The notes beneath the pieces are model-generated. The model was not told the DNA's origin. It saw nothing but the letters and a program-made list of their open reading frames with translations, and did no database searches. A stretch of DNA of 64,000 bases from Amycolatopsis thailandensis (GTDB taxonomy: Bacteria; Actinomycetota; Actinomycetes; Mycobacteriales; Pseudonocardiaceae), in NCBI RefSeq assembly GCF_002234405.1, contig NZ_NMQT01000091.1:1-64000 (forward strand). The letters are read 5' to 3'. Positions within the stretch are counted from its first letter, which is position 1. Each line of letters starts with the position of its first letter. Made by a program: the position numbers and the translations under genes. Positions 8,393 through 18,002 of this stretch are shown piece by piece.

Positions 8393-8976
8393 AACGGAAC
8401 ACGCTCGTTTACGACCACATCCCGCCGAGCGACGAATCCTCGCCCTCCGCCGTCTCGCCCGACGACAACGACTTCGCCCTCGCCCCGGGCGAACGTCTGC
8501 TCTGGGAAGGCGCACCGAAACACGTCCGGATCGCCAGAAAGCAAGACCTCGTCATCGTCCCGTTCCTGATGTTGCCGCTCTACTCCCTCTACCCCACCTT
8601 CGACAAACCTGGCGCGTGGTTCATTTTCGGCCTGCTCGCCGCGCTCGTCGTGGTCCAAGGAGTGCATCGTTACCTGGCCATACGAGCGAGCGCGTACATG
8701 GTGACCGACAGACGCGTGGTCGCCTGGGCCCGGGGCCAACAGACCATCTCACGTTTTCTGAACGAACTCGCACCACCACAGGTGACAGAACACAAGAACG
8801 GCACCGGAACCATCACCTTCGGCGGACCGGGCGCACCACTCGTCACCGTCGACGACGACCCACCGGCCGGCGCTCCGAAACCACCGCCCTCGCCCGAACT
8901 CAACGGCATCGACCACCCGCGTCAGGTCTTCGAACTCATCGTCAAGGCGCAGCGCCAGTCACGACGGCATCGCTGA
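8353..8976 (+). CDS. PH-domain-like membrane protein, start unresolved
   Basis: The frame is open from the stop at 8350-8352. It encodes an acidic N-terminus, then ALAPGERLLWEGAP, two membrane helices (about VIVPFLMLPLYSLY and FIFGLLAALVVVQGV), and SAYMVTDRRVVAW. The last motif is typical of bacterial PH (YdbT/DUF304-like) proteins. A Pro-rich tail follows. No ATG or GTG occurs before Met8569, which would remove part of the first helix. The ATG at 8336 lies in another frame and would join only through a -1 shift near 8360. The gene may thus be frameshifted, use a CTG start, or carry a sequence error. Function is unknown. Confidence 0.6.
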   Translation, partial: TPGLALLSAAEPLERNTLVYDHIPPSDESSPSAVSPDDNDFALAPGERLLWEGAPKHVRIARKQDLVIVPFLMLPLYSLYPTFDKPGAWFIFGLLAALVVVQGVHRYLAIRASAYMVTDRRVVAWARGQQTISRFLNELAPPQVTEHKNGTGTITFGGPGAPLVTVDDDPPAGAPKPPPSPELNGIDHPRQVFELIVKAQRQSRRHR

Positions 8977-9046
8977 CGACATCCGCGATCCCGGTGGCCA
9001 CCATCGCCTCGCTCGAGCGATCGCGACCTGCGCCGCGCGGCCCGGA

Positions 9047-9796
9047 TCAGGTGCCGATCACCTGGTGGATCTCGTCCAGTACGAGGGAAACGTTGCCTGC
9101 CCCCGCTGTGTGATCCCGGTCCGAATCGTTCTCCACCGCGACGATGATGTCCCGCTCCCCCGGACCGGTGGCCATGACCGGCCCGCCGGAGTCGCCGCCA
9201 CCGGGAACGCCGGTGACCCGGCCGAGGCACAGGTCCCGGCCGTCCCCACCGCCGGGCGGGGTGAACCGTTCGCAACGCGGCTGGTCCGGAGCCAGCACCC
9301 GCTGGTCGGCTTCCTTGAGCACATCGGACTGGCAGGTGGTCTCGTCCTCCTGACAGGTCGCACCCCAGCCGTACTGCCGCACGATCTGCCCGGGACGGAC
9401 GGAGTCCCTGGCGGGCAGCCGGGCAGGCTCGACGTCCATCGGTGGCACCTTGATCAGCATCATGTCCGCGATCCCGACGCCGTGAGTGCTGCCGGGCACC
9501 GGACGCACGACCGTGCCCTTCCGCTGATCCAGGGCGCCCACCCGGAACCGGATACGGGAATCGTCGATCCGCTCTCCCGCCTCGAAAAAGCAGTGTGAGG
9601 CGCTGAGAATCCACTCACGGCCGATCGCGGTCGCGGTACAGAACGGCGTGTCGTCGACCACCATCCGGACCGCCCATGGGGCATACGTGCTGACCGAGCC
9701 GCCGATCACCGCGGAAGCACCGGGAGCCTGCACGACAGTGCCGAGCGCCACCAGCGCGGGCACCACGAATAGCCTGCTCGAAGTACGAAGTTTCAT
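9047..9796 (-). CDS. Secreted trypsin-like serine protease (S1)
   Basis: This 249-residue protein starts with a signal peptide (MKLRTSSRLF, a hydrophobic core, and a likely cut after GASA, residue 29) and a mature start VIGGS. The triad is His68 (SASHC), Asp111 (IADMML) and Ser203 (GGGDSGGP). It has extra Cys pairs and resembles the short secreted S1 proteases of actinomycetes. GAGGAGG stands nine bases before the ATG. It is divergent from the giant LamG gene with 267 bases between, and convergent with the PH-like gene. The substrate is unknown. Confidence 0.88.
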   Translation of the reverse strand: MKLRTSSRLFVVPALVALGTVVQAPGASAVIGGSVSTYAPWAVRMVVDDTPFCTATAIGREWILSASHCFFEAGERIDDSRIRFRVGALDQRKGTVVRPVPGSTHGVGIADMMLIKVPPMDVEPARLPARDSVRPGQIVRQYGWGATCQEDETTCQSDVLKEADQRVLAPDQPRCERFTPPGGGDGRDLCLGRVTGVPGGGDSGGPVMATGPGERDIIVAVENDSDRDHTAGAGNVSLVLDEIHQVIGT

Positions 9797-10063
9797 CGTG
9801 CGTCCTCCTCGTTCTCAGCGCTGAAGTCCGTTGTGGAAAACCGGGTGTCCCCAGTGGACTCCTTCCATTCTTACCCGTTCGGCCGTCCTCGGGCCTCCTC
9901 ACGAAGGTCCACAAAAAAAACACACTGATGCCGAGCCGTTTCCTCGAATAGGTTGAATAGCCTCATTTGGGAAACGTTGCGTGACCCCTTGTTCATCAGT
10001 GCGGGGAGCTGTTTCTCGGTTTCGAGCGCAATAACATGATGGGCCGCCGATAGTGACTTAGGG

Positions 10064-13000
10064 ATGGTCATGACACCCTCGAAACAAATCTGGCCCTCGC
10101 CCGACTGCAACGGGATTCCGCTCGTCGACCCGGTCGGGCTCAGTATCGCGGGAACGCTGGTGGTCCTCGCCCGAAGACCCGCCACCGCGGTGGACACGCT
10201 GTACTACAACGTGCGTGTCTCCGGCGCGGATCCCGGCACACCGGGCGAATGGGCGGGCTGGAACGAATTGAGCCTGGACGAAAACGACCGCCCGTCGGCG
10301 GAAGACCGCCCCCTCCTGCGGATCGCCGGCATGGACCTGATCACCGTCGGCTCGGCCGCGGCCGTCCCCCGGCCCGCGAACGCGCCTTTCCGCGCCGTCA
10401 CCGACGGCAGGTACATCTCGTGCTTCAGGCAATCCGCCACGGGCAGTCTCTATGTGGATCGCTTCGCCTTGGTGCAGGATCCGCAAGGGCGGACCAGCGG
10501 ATCACGTGACGGCGAGAACCAGGCCGGGTGGCAGCTGCGCCGCGTGTGGGAGGTGCGGTACCGGCGCAGTGGACGCCGTGACGCACCCGCCGGCCCCGGC
10601 GACGAACTCGGCTTCCGCACCATGAACGACGAGCCGTTCCAGGAACCCACCATCGAACTGCCCTCCCTGTCCGGCATCACCCGTGGCGGGTTCGACGTCG
10701 CTCTCACGCCCACGTCGGAGGCCGACGTCAGCCGCTGGCACATCGTGGCGGTCACCGGCGACGTGCTCACCTTCGTGTCGTACCCCCAGGACAGCACCGG
10801 AGGAATAGAACTCGACCCGGCGCTCGCGCGTGAATTCACGATCACCCCCACGCTGTGGAACTCGGGCAAGAGCACCACGCTGACACCGACAGCCGGTGTC
10901 AGCGCGACCCTGTACGCCGAGCAGGAAAGGACCGGCGCGGCGCCGGACCTGCCGTCGAGCCTGCGCCGGGCCGTCCGGGTGAGTGTCACGGTTCCGGTCG
11001 CCAACGCCGGAGCAGGGCTGCCGGGAGCGCTGGCCGTCTACGACTTCGGAGTGCTGCCGGACGGCACCGTCCCGGCGTTCCCGGCGGGCATCGGCTGCGT
11101 CCTGATCGACGGCACGCTCGACCACGGCGGTTTCACTCCGGCCGCCGGCGACCACCCCGTTCCCGCCAAAGCGGTGCGCTCGGCCGGATCCGGCACGGTC
11201 AGCGCGGTTCTGCTGGGGACTCCCAGGCCGGACGCCGCTCCCGCCGTCCTCGACAGTGCCGACGGGCTCGTCCACTGCTACTTCCCGGAACGCACGGGCA
11301 CACCCGGCAAGGACGCGTTCGCGGTCGCCCACTACGACCCCGCGGTCACCAGGACCCAGGTCGCCTTGCCCTGGAAGACCGACGACGACCGGACCGGCAC
11401 CTTCACGGTGATCGCCCGGCGCAGTGGCAGCACCTTCGACGAGGTCGAGATGACCGTCGCGGCCTGTGCCCGCGGCGGGATCACCGCATCGGATCTCTGT
11501 GACGTGACCATCGACTACGGCGCCGCCGCCGGCCTGCCGCGGGAGAACTGGGGTGGGCTACCGCGAGACGTGGGGGCCATGGTCTCGATCCTCAACGGGT
11601 CCTTCTCCGACGACCCCACCGACAAGGCGGTCCTGTCCGGAGCCCGGCCGTTCTACGACTTCCTGGGCCACCGGCCGTCGGCACGGCTGCCCTTGACGTC
11701 GGCGGGCCGGCTGGAACTGGTCTCCCACCGCCCCGACCTGCCCTTGTCCCGGGTCGAGATCACCGCGTCGGCGAAAGGCACGGTGGATCTGACCCTGAGC
11801 TACACCGCGGCCGCCGGTTTCACCGCGACGCAGACTTGGCAAGCGGTGCCGACGGGTACGGCCAACGCGTCGCTGATCCTCGGCGGTGACGCGGACCCGG
11901 CGACCTACAGCTATCAACGGCCACCCGCCGACACCCCCGTCTACGCGCTGAGCACGACCGGCGGCAGCATCCTGCTCGTCGGCAAGACGACGGAAAACCT
12001 GTCACTGACGATCTCGCCGGCGGAGGGCGATCCGGCGCACTGCACGGTCTCCCTCGTCATCGGCGCTCGGCCCGCGGTCGAGCTCGACAACGTTCCGCGT
12101 GAGCAGGCGGGCTTCGTCGCCCGGTTGCGGTCGTGGAGCGAGGCCCAAGCCGTGTTCGGCCACATCTCCCCCGACCCGAGGCCGGGGCCGGTGGCCGACC
12201 AGACGTTCACCAGCCCGCTGAATCTGCGGGGCGGTTCAGTGCTGTTCGACGTGCTCGAGCCGGTCACCGTCGGCACCCTCGCCATCGGACAGGTCAGCGC
12301 GGCCGACTGGCGGAAGCGCTCGATCACCCCCACCCCGCCGGACGACACCACCGGCCGGGCGATGCTCGCCCTGACCGCGGTCCTGCCGGAAAGCCCGCTG
12401 TTCGGCCGGGAGCCTCGGGCGGTGGACGGCACGAGCACCAGGACGGTGACCGGCGACAACGGCAAGTGGCTGGCCGCGCACCAGCCGAAGGCGCTCGAAC
12501 TCAACGGGTCCCAAGCGATGAGCGTCGCGCTGAGCAACACCCAGCTGGCGCCACGGCGGACCTGGACCATGGAGTCCTGGATTCGACCGGAGGGCGGCGA
12601 CCCGGCGACGATCATCACCTACGACCACGGTCCGGCGAAGGGAGTGGGAGAGCTCTCGCCGTCGTACTACCTCGGTGTCGCAGGGCTGCCCACAGTGCGA
12701 TTCGGCGCGTTCAAACACAAGAACAAGAACAAGAACTCCTACCTCGCGGTGCCGTCGAACCCGGTGTTCACCCCCGGCCCGGCCGGTTTCACCTGGGAGG
12801 CCTGGGTCAAGCCGGACACGAAGCCCTGCCCCGAGGCGAACCGGCTCGGGAGCATCGTGCAGGTCTGCGACGCCAAGAGCGGAAAGACGCCCTTGGTCAA
12901 CTTCGGTCTCGACTCCGGCCGTCACCTTTCCCTTGGCTACCAACAGCAAAGCCACGATTCGAAACCGGGCTACCTCACCGCCGGGACGCCGCTTCCAGCC

Positions 13001-16000
13001 GGCGTTTGGACGCATGTCGCGGCGACGGGGTCCTGGCGCAACGGGATCTGGACGCTGAGGATCTACGTCAACGCCGTACTGGCCGACACCGTGCGGAACG
13101 TCCGGCTGCGACCGCCGTCGAAGTCGGCTTCGCCGTCGTTGGCCATCGGCGCGCGGATCGGCCCGCACGTCAGCATGTTCGGCAGGCTTTCGGACGTGCG
13201 CCTGTGGTCTTTACCCAGGACGGCCGAGGACCTGCGGTACACGATGGCGACCGCGCTCACCGGGACCGAACCGGGACTGGCCGGGGCCTGGTCACTGGCC
13301 GAGGGCCGCACCACCGACAAGTCGGTCTTCGCCAACCACGCGACCGCGACCGGGCCGGCCCTCGACGCGCAACTCAAGCTCTCCAAGGATCAGGCGGTCA
13401 GTTCGAGCGACGACAACCCGTTCATAGGAATCGTCGCGGGAGTCGGCGGTACGGCACCCGTCCATGCCTTCGCGCGCATGCGTCCCCACGAGTGGAACCA
13501 TGTGGCCGTCACCTATCGGGCCTCCGGTGCCCTGAATCTGAATCTCGCGGGCCCAGTACCGGACAGGCCGGTCTACGGAATCTGCCCCGAACCCGGCGGT
13601 CTCACGTTCGACCGCGAGTTCGCCATCGACGGCTGGGTGCAGACGAGCGGTTCCACCGGTCTGCGGCGGACCGTCCTGTCGCACTGGGGCAAGTCCGGAA
13701 AGGACCAGTCCTTCCGGCTCGCGCTGACCGCCGACGACTACCCGTTCTGCACCGTCGGCCTCCTCAACCCGGCGACGGGCAAACGGACCCAGCTGACCGT
13801 CCAAGGCCGAGCCAGTGTTCTGAGCGGGACGCCGATGCATCTCGCGGTGACGTTGAACTCCGCTCAAGCCGTGGTGAGCGGCAAACAAGTCCTGCGATGC
13901 ACCCTCACGATCTACGCCAACGGCTTCGAATGCGGAACGGCGCAGACGACCTTGAGCGGTACCAGCACGGTGACGTCCGTCGACTCCACGGCGCCACTGA
14001 CGGTCGGCATCGGTACTCCTCCCGCGAACACCGGCCGGGTGGCCCCGGAAGCACAAGCGCCCTTCGTGGGCGCTTTGACCGGGCTGCGATTCTGGTCGAC
14101 CGGATTGTCGGCCGCCCAGGTGCGGTCGGCGATGCGACGCAACCAAGCCGCCGACACCGATGAAGGCGTGGTCTCGGCGTGGTGGTTCACCGAAGATTCC
14201 GGTGACGTCGCCGCGGATACGGTGAACGACAACGACTTCCGGCTCACAGACACGGATCTGTGGGGCGTGATGCAGAACATCGCCCACTACCGGTGCTATC
14301 ACGACGGCCGGCCGGTCGGCTCGGTGATGCCCGCTCCCGCCGACGAAATCACCGGGTACGGCGGCTACGACCAGTGCACCGTCGGCGCCTATGCGTCTGC
14401 CGCGGGCAAATTCCAGGACGGCATCGACGGCTCGTTGGCCGAAGTACGGCTCTGGGACTCCGCACGCACGCCTTCCCAGATCACGTCCACGCTGTACCGG
14501 AAGTTGAAGGGTGACGAGGCGGACCTGGTCGGTTACTGGTCCCTGGACGGCACCAGCGCGGACCTCACCGGGCGTGGCGCGAACGGACGTCTCGTCGGCT
14601 CGCCCCGCTATGTCGGCTCCACCGCGCCGGTCGCCGACGAAGGACCTCAGGTCACCAATGTCTACCAAGGTCCGCGGACCCGGTTCCAACGTCCGCTGTC
14701 CGGCAAGGCCGCCGTGGTCGAGTACCCGGAGATGGAGACGCACGGCGACGGCACACCGTACGCGGTGATGCGCCGTGCCTATTTCTACAAGGACACCGCC
14801 CTCAGATTGTCCACCGCCTACGGCATGGGCGAGACGGATCTGGTGTACCTGGGTCAGGTGCAGACCCGTCCCACGGTGATCGGCTACATGGAGGGCGCGC
14901 CACCGGTACCGAGCGAGAACCTGTCGCGCCCGCTCTACGACAGCCCCTTCGGCTACAACTCCTATCAAGACGCTTCCACGGTCACGCTGCGATCCGAAGA
15001 GAGCACATCCGTCGAATTCACTTCGTCGGACTACAGGACCCGGCTGAAGATGGAAATCGACGGGAAAGCCGGGGTCGCGGCGAAATGGGCGGACAGCGCG
15101 ACGGTGTTCGCGTGGACGCATCTGCTCACCGGCGGTACCGGGAAGATCGGTGTCCGGCACAAGTCGAACCTGGAGATCGCCCACCAGCGGGACGAAACGT
15201 ACCTGTCCGCCTGGACCCGCACCACGACGGACACGCTGGGATTGAGAGGGATGTGGGAGCCGGCGCGGGCGGACCGGTCGGAGTATCTCAACCCGGCTGT
15301 CGGCCGCCGGTACCAGCCGCTGAACCTCGGCTACGCGCTCGTCGAGTCGATGACGGCCGATCTCTACGCGATGCGGCTGCGCTCCACCGGCGCGATGATC
15401 GGCAAGATGATCCTGCCGAGTCTGGGCATCCCGCCGGATCGCAACATCCTCACTTTCCAGATCGACCCGAGGTACGCGAAAAACGGCACCCTGGACGGGA
15501 AAGTAGGACTGGTCAACGACCCGGACTACCCGCAGGCCGACGTCACCAGGGGCAGCTACTTCAAACCCGCCGAGGCCTACCACCTGGCCGCGAAGATAGC
15601 GGCGTCCGACAAAGCCATGCGGAGCAGGTACAACCAGTTCAACGCGGAGAAGCGCGGTGAGGCGGGCGAAACCGATCTGGACCGGGTCGGAGACAAGCAG
15701 TTCTACGACTTCGGCCAGAACATCCCGACACGCGGAATCGCCAACCGCTACGTCTGGACGGCGTCAGGCGGCTTGCACACGGAAACCGAACAGTTCTCGG
15801 CCGTCCACGAACGCGTCTACACGGGATTCGGCGACTACACACATCTGACCGGGCTGACCGGCGAAATCACTTTCACCGCCCAGGTCGGACTGTTCGGCTC
15901 GATCGACGCGTTGTTCGGCGGGCATCTCAAAGTCCAGGTCGGCAAATCGGAGAACCAGTCGCGCGGTCTTTCGCTGGTGGTGACCTGTCCGGGAGATCCG

Positions 16001-16711
16001 ATGCTGCAGGGCTATCGCCCCGGCGACGGCTACACCCCCGGTTACTGCCCGGGCAAAGTCGAGGCCTACCGATTCATGTCGTTCTACCTGCCCCCTTCGA
16101 CCGACAACAGCGACACCTTCCACAACCAGGTGATCGACAAGGAATGGCTGACCTCCAGCAGCGACCCGGACGCCGTGGCCCTGCGCAACGTCCGGTTCAC
16201 CGGGCAGGGCGCGTGGCGTCTGCTGCACCGGGTCACCTACGTCAGCCGGGTCCCGCCGCACTTCGACACGAATCCCGACCAGACCGTCGCCCCCGAACCC
16301 GTGCGGCTGATCGACCTGGCCGACAACCCGTTGCTCATCGAACTGGTCCAGGACGAGGTGACCGCGAAGAACCCCTCGCCCGCCGACATCGGCACCGGGG
16401 TGGCGAACGTGCTGGCACCGTTGGACGGGCACACGGCCTCGAAGCTCGGAGACCTCGTCCCGTGGTGGGCGGCCTTCCTAGCCGCGACCCGGCAACCGAA
16501 GCCCGACCCAGCGAAGGTAGCGCTGATGAACCGCATCCTGACCGACACCATCGCCTATTTCCAAGCCGGCTACGCCTCCACCCTGCTACCCAGACAGGGA
16601 TCAGATCCCGGCGGGCAGCTCGTTCCGGCGCCACGGGCTTCGGAGACGACGGGTTCACCCAACGGGTGGCATTCAGCCAGTGAAGTCGCCGAGCTCCGAA
16701 GCGCTGAATAA
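10064..16711 (+). CDS. Giant LamG/concanavalin A-like repeat protein (2,215 residues)
   Basis: Residues 1-800 are beta-rich and unassigned. LamG-like segments follow at about 809-880, 890-1092, 1178-1374 and 1408-1516, with the family signatures TMESWIRPE, FTWEAWVKPD, WTHVAATGSW, LSDVRLWSLPRT, LRFWSTGLSAAQV and LAEVRLWDSARTPSQ. The last 700 residues form a distinct Tyr/Gly/Thr-rich, probably beta-sheet module with no family I recognise, plus a short Ala/Pro tail. LamG domains bind glycans or proteins, usually outside the cell. Yet the N-terminus (MVMTPSKQIWPSPDCNG) carries no signal peptide and no membrane anchor is seen. The gene stands alone. ATG 10064 or 10070 (after AGGG) may start it. 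Confidence 0.85.
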   Translation: MVMTPSKQIWPSPDCNGIPLVDPVGLSIAGTLVVLARRPATAVDTLYYNVRVSGADPGTPGEWAGWNELSLDENDRPSAEDRPLLRIAGMDLITVGSAAAVPRPANAPFRAVTDGRYISCFRQSATGSLYVDRFALVQDPQGRTSGSRDGENQAGWQLRRVWEVRYRRSGRRDAPAGPGDELGFRTMNDEPFQEPTIELPSLSGITRGGFDVALTPTSEADVSRWHIVAVTGDVLTFVSYPQDSTGGIELDPALAREFTITPTLWNSGKSTTLTPTAGVSATLYAEQERTGAAPDLPSSLRRAVRVSVTVPVANAGAGLPGALAVYDFGVLPDGTVPAFPAGIGCVLIDGTLDHGGFTPAAGDHPVPAKAVRSAGSGTVSAVLLGTPRPDAAPAVLDSADGLVHCYFPERTGTPGKDAFAVAHYDPAVTRTQVALPWKTDDDRTGTFTVIARRSGSTFDEVEMTVAACARGGITASDLCDVTIDYGAAAGLPRENWGGLPRDVGAMVSILNGSFSDDPTDKAVLSGARPFYDFLGHRPSARLPLTSAGRLELVSHRPDLPLSRVEITASAKGTVDLTLSYTAAAGFTATQTWQAVPTGTANASLILGGDADPATYSYQRPPADTPVYALSTTGGSILLVGKTTENLSLTISPAEGDPAHCTVSLVIGARPAVELDNVPREQAGFVARLRSWSEAQAVFGHISPDPRPGPVADQTFTSPLNLRGGSVLFDVLEPVTVGTLAIGQVSAADWRKRSITPTPPDDTTGRAMLALTAVLPESPLFGREPRAVDGTSTRTVTGDNGKWLAAHQPKALELNGSQAMSVALSNTQLAPRRTWTMESWIRPEGGDPATIITYDHGPAKGVGELSPSYYLGVAGLPTVRFGAFKHKNKNKNSYLAVPSNPVFTPGPAGFTWEAWVKPDTKPCPEANRLGSIVQVCDAKSGKTPLVNFGLDSGRHLSLGYQQQSHDSKPGYLTAGTPLPAGVWTHVAATGSWRNGIWTLRIYVNAVLADTVRNVRLRPPSKSASPSLAIGARIGPHVSMFGRLSDVRLWSLPRTAEDLRYTMATALTGTEPGLAGAWSLAEGRTTDKSVFANHATATGPALDAQLKLSKDQAVSSSDDNPFIGIVAGVGGTAPVHAFARMRPHEWNHVAVTYRASGALNLNLAGPVPDRPVYGICPEPGGLTFDREFAIDGWVQTSGSTGLRRTVLSHWGKSGKDQSFRLALTADDYPFCTVGLLNPATGKRTQLTVQGRASVLSGTPMHLAVTLNSAQAVVSGKQVLRCTLTIYANGFECGTAQTTLSGTSTVTSVDSTAPLTVGIGTPPANTGRVAPEAQAPFVGALTGLRFWSTGLSAAQVRSAMRRNQAADTDEGVVSAWWFTEDSGDVAADTVNDNDFRLTDTDLWGVMQNIAHYRCYHDGRPVGSVMPAPADEITGYGGYDQCTVGAYASAAGKFQDGIDGSLAEVRLWDSARTPSQITSTLYRKLKGDEADLVGYWSLDGTSADLTGRGANGRLVGSPRYVGSTAPVADEGPQVTNVYQGPRTRFQRPLSGKAAVVEYPEMETHGDGTPYAVMRRAYFYKDTALRLSTAYGMGETDLVYLGQVQTRPTVIGYMEGAPPVPSENLSRPLYDSPFGYNSYQDASTVTLRSEESTSVEFTSSDYRTRLKMEIDGKAGVAAKWADSATVFAWTHLLTGGTGKIGVRHKSNLEIAHQRDETYLSAWTRTTTDTLGLRGMWEPARADRSEYLNPAVGRRYQPLNLGYALVESMTADLYAMRLRSTGAMIGKMILPSLGIPPDRNILTFQIDPRYAKNGTLDGKVGLVNDPDYPQADVTRGSYFKPAEAYHLAAKIAASDKAMRSRYNQFNAEKRGEAGETDLDRVGDKQFYDFGQNIPTRGIANRYVWTASGGLHTETEQFSAVHERVYTGFGDYTHLTGLTGEITFTAQVGLFGSIDALFGGHLKVQVGKSENQSRGLSLVVTCPGDPMLQGYRPGDGYTPGYCPGKVEAYRFMSFYLPPSTDNSDTFHNQVIDKEWLTSSSDPDAVALRNVRFTGQGAWRLLHRVTYVSRVPPHFDTNPDQTVAPEPVRLIDLADNPLLIELVQDEVTAKNPSPADIGTGVANVLAPLDGHTASKLGDLVPWWAAFLAATRQPKPDPAKVALMNRILTDTIAYFQAGYASTLLPRQGSDPGGQLVPAPRASETTGSPNGWHSASEVAELRSAE

Positions 16712-16722
16712 GTCCTTCGGAG
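16694..16722 (+). terminator. Hairpin across the LamG stop codon
   Basis: CTCCGAAG (16694-16701) pairs with CTTCGGAG (16715-16722), with weaker outer pairing. The stop codon lies in the loop. It is directly followed by the stronger hairpin at 16734-16769. Confidence 0.4.
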
Positions 16723-16733
16723 CCTTGGCCGGT

Positions 16734-16769
16734 CGAGTAGGTGCGCCGATGACCCGGCGCACCTACTCG
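16734..16769. terminator. 15-base perfect inverted repeat between convergent genes
   Basis: CGAGTAGGTGCGCCG (16734-16748) and its exact complement (16755-16769) enclose six bases. The right arm contains the stop codon of the HPF-like gene, so it can end transcription of both the LamG gene and that gene. Confidence 0.7.
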
Positions 16770-17131
16770 GCGACCTGCTCCGGGTTCTCCGGGGCCGCCA
16801 TGTGGCGGATGCTCGGGCTTCCCTTGTGATCATGGGCACGGGAGTACTGGGAATCCAGGAGACTCCTCACTTTGTGCGCCGCGCCGGCGTACGCCTCGTC
16901 CACGGTCGCCGCGTGATGGGTGACCGCGACGGGCTGTTTGCCTCCGGGGCGCGCTTCGATCACGCACTTCTTGTCTTCGGGCTTGGCACCCCCGTCGTCG
17001 CTGAGGTGCACCTCCACCCTGGTCAACCATCCGCCGAACCTGGACAGGCTGTTCTCCAGGTCCGTCTTCACGTAGGTGGCCAGTCCCTCGCCGCCGTGGA
17101 CGTTGTGGTCGGTGTTGACTTGGATCTGCAC
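16763..17131 (-). CDS. HPF/RaiA-type ribosome-associated protein
   Basis: This 122-residue protein has the HPF/RaiA (sigma-54 modulation) pattern: MQIQVNTDHNVHG, a helix ATYVKTDLENSLSRFGGWLTRVEVHLSDD, CVIEARPGGKQPVAVTHHAATVDEAYAGAAHKV, and a polar tail. Family members bind ribosomes and promote hibernation. Longer frames exist upstream. The GTG at 17129-17131 is chosen because GGAGG (17138-17142) stands six bases before it, while the upstream GTG abuts the GGAGG. Short, single-domain members like this one lack the long-HPF dimerisation domain. Confidence 0.75.
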   Translation of the reverse strand: MQIQVNTDHNVHGGEGLATYVKTDLENSLSRFGGWLTRVEVHLSDDGGAKPEDKKCVIEARPGGKQPVAVTHHAATVDEAYAGAAHKVRSLLDSQYSRAHDHKGSPSIRHMAAPENPEQVAE

Positions 17132-17343
17132 GAGCACCCTCCGCGGGAAGACGGCAATGATCTCCCTCAGTACCACGGAAAAGGGTGGCTCAAACCCGAT
17201 CCGCCGAAGAGCCCGAGGCGACATCGGCCATGGACGAAGCCTTCGGCCCCGGCGTTTGATTCGGGGCAGGCCTGGGCATTGAACGCCACGATCCCCATTC
17301 GGTGGCCGGTTCGTACCGGCCGTGGCGAGAAAAGAGAACAACC

Positions 17344-17499
17344 ATGATCGTGCTCGGAGTCATCATCCTCGTGATCGGCCTGATCACCGGCATCTCCGTG
17401 CTGACCACCATCGGTGCCGTGGTCGCCGTCGCGGGTGTCGTTCTCGCGATCCTCGGTGGCACGGGGCGCAAGGTCGGCGGCCGCGCGCACTGGTTCTGA
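17344..17499 (+). CDS. Small two-helix membrane protein (DUF6131-like)
   Basis: This 51-residue protein is almost entirely hydrophobic: MIVLGVIILVIGLITGISV, then TTIGAVVAVAGVVLAILGG, and a basic end GRKVGGRAHWF. That predicts two membrane helices with a cytosolic tail. Small proteins of this form are frequent in actinomycetes and are often called DUF6131. Function is unknown. The ATG at 17344 follows AAAGAGAAC. It lies 36 bases upstream of the STAS gene and may be co-transcribed with it. Confidence 0.7.
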   Translation: MIVLGVIILVIGLITGISVLTTIGAVVAVAGVVLAILGGTGRKVGGRAHWF

Positions 17500-17534
17500 G
17501 CCGATCCCCCGGGTCGAAACCGAGGAGACCAGGC

Positions 17535-18002
17535 ATGGGCCCTACCAGGTCGCCTCGCCGATCGAGGCACACCACGGAATTGTGGTCCGACTACTCCCGT
17601 ATCCCGATGCCTCGCGAGGGTTCCGAAGAGGCGGTCTGGCAAGGCGACGCGCTGATCGTGGTACTGCGCGGCGATTTCGACTCGACACGGAAGGCGTCGC
17701 TGCGGGCCTGTCTCGCCGCAGCGATCGCCGCCCGTCCCCGCGCTCTCCTGGTCGACGCGACCACGATGACCTTCGGGTCGGCCAGCACGCTCTGGGAGTT
17801 GCTGACCGCCCAGGCGGACGCACGCCGTGACGGGGTGCCTTTCGCCATCCACACCACCGCGTACGCGATCTTGCGGCCCTTGCGCACGTTAGGGCTCAAC
17901 ACCAGTTTGGCCGTCCATCGACGGCCGTCCGACGCGCGTAGATGGTTTCAGGAGGCCGGTATGCCGAGCGAGACGGAGGCGTCTAGGCGAGATTCACCAT
18001 GA
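17535..18002 (+). CDS. STAS-domain protein (anti-sigma factor antagonist type)
   Basis: This 155-residue protein has a STAS core: DALIVVLRGDFDSTRK, a helix of Ala/Arg, ALLVDATTMTFGSAST, then helix and IHTTAYAILRPLRTLGL. The Ser in FGSAST sits where SpoIIAA-type antagonists are phosphorylated. Such proteins bind anti-sigma kinases and free sigma factors. GAGGAGA lies six bases before the ATG. The 3' end overlaps the convergent rskA-like gene by 20 bases. Whether it acts on the nearby SigK/RskA pair is not known, since RskA is a zinc anti-sigma factor and not a kinase. Confidence 0.75.
   Translation: MGPTRSPRRSRHTTELWSDYSRIPMPREGSEEAVWQGDALIVVLRGDFDSTRKASLRACLAAAIAARPRALLVDATTMTFGSASTLWELLTAQADARRDGVPFAIHTTAYAILRPLRTLGLNTSLAVHRRPSDARRWFQEAGMPSETEASRRDSP

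Noticed and set aside
12700..12740. AAC/AAG repeats in the LamG gene as a microsatellite
   Set aside because: Only three or four short units; fits Lys/Asn codons in a loop.
13292..15583. 763-codon minus-strand frame inside the LamG gene
   Set aside because: It has the Arg/Val/Gly-rich make-up of an antisense shadow, while the plus strand has clear LamG motifs.
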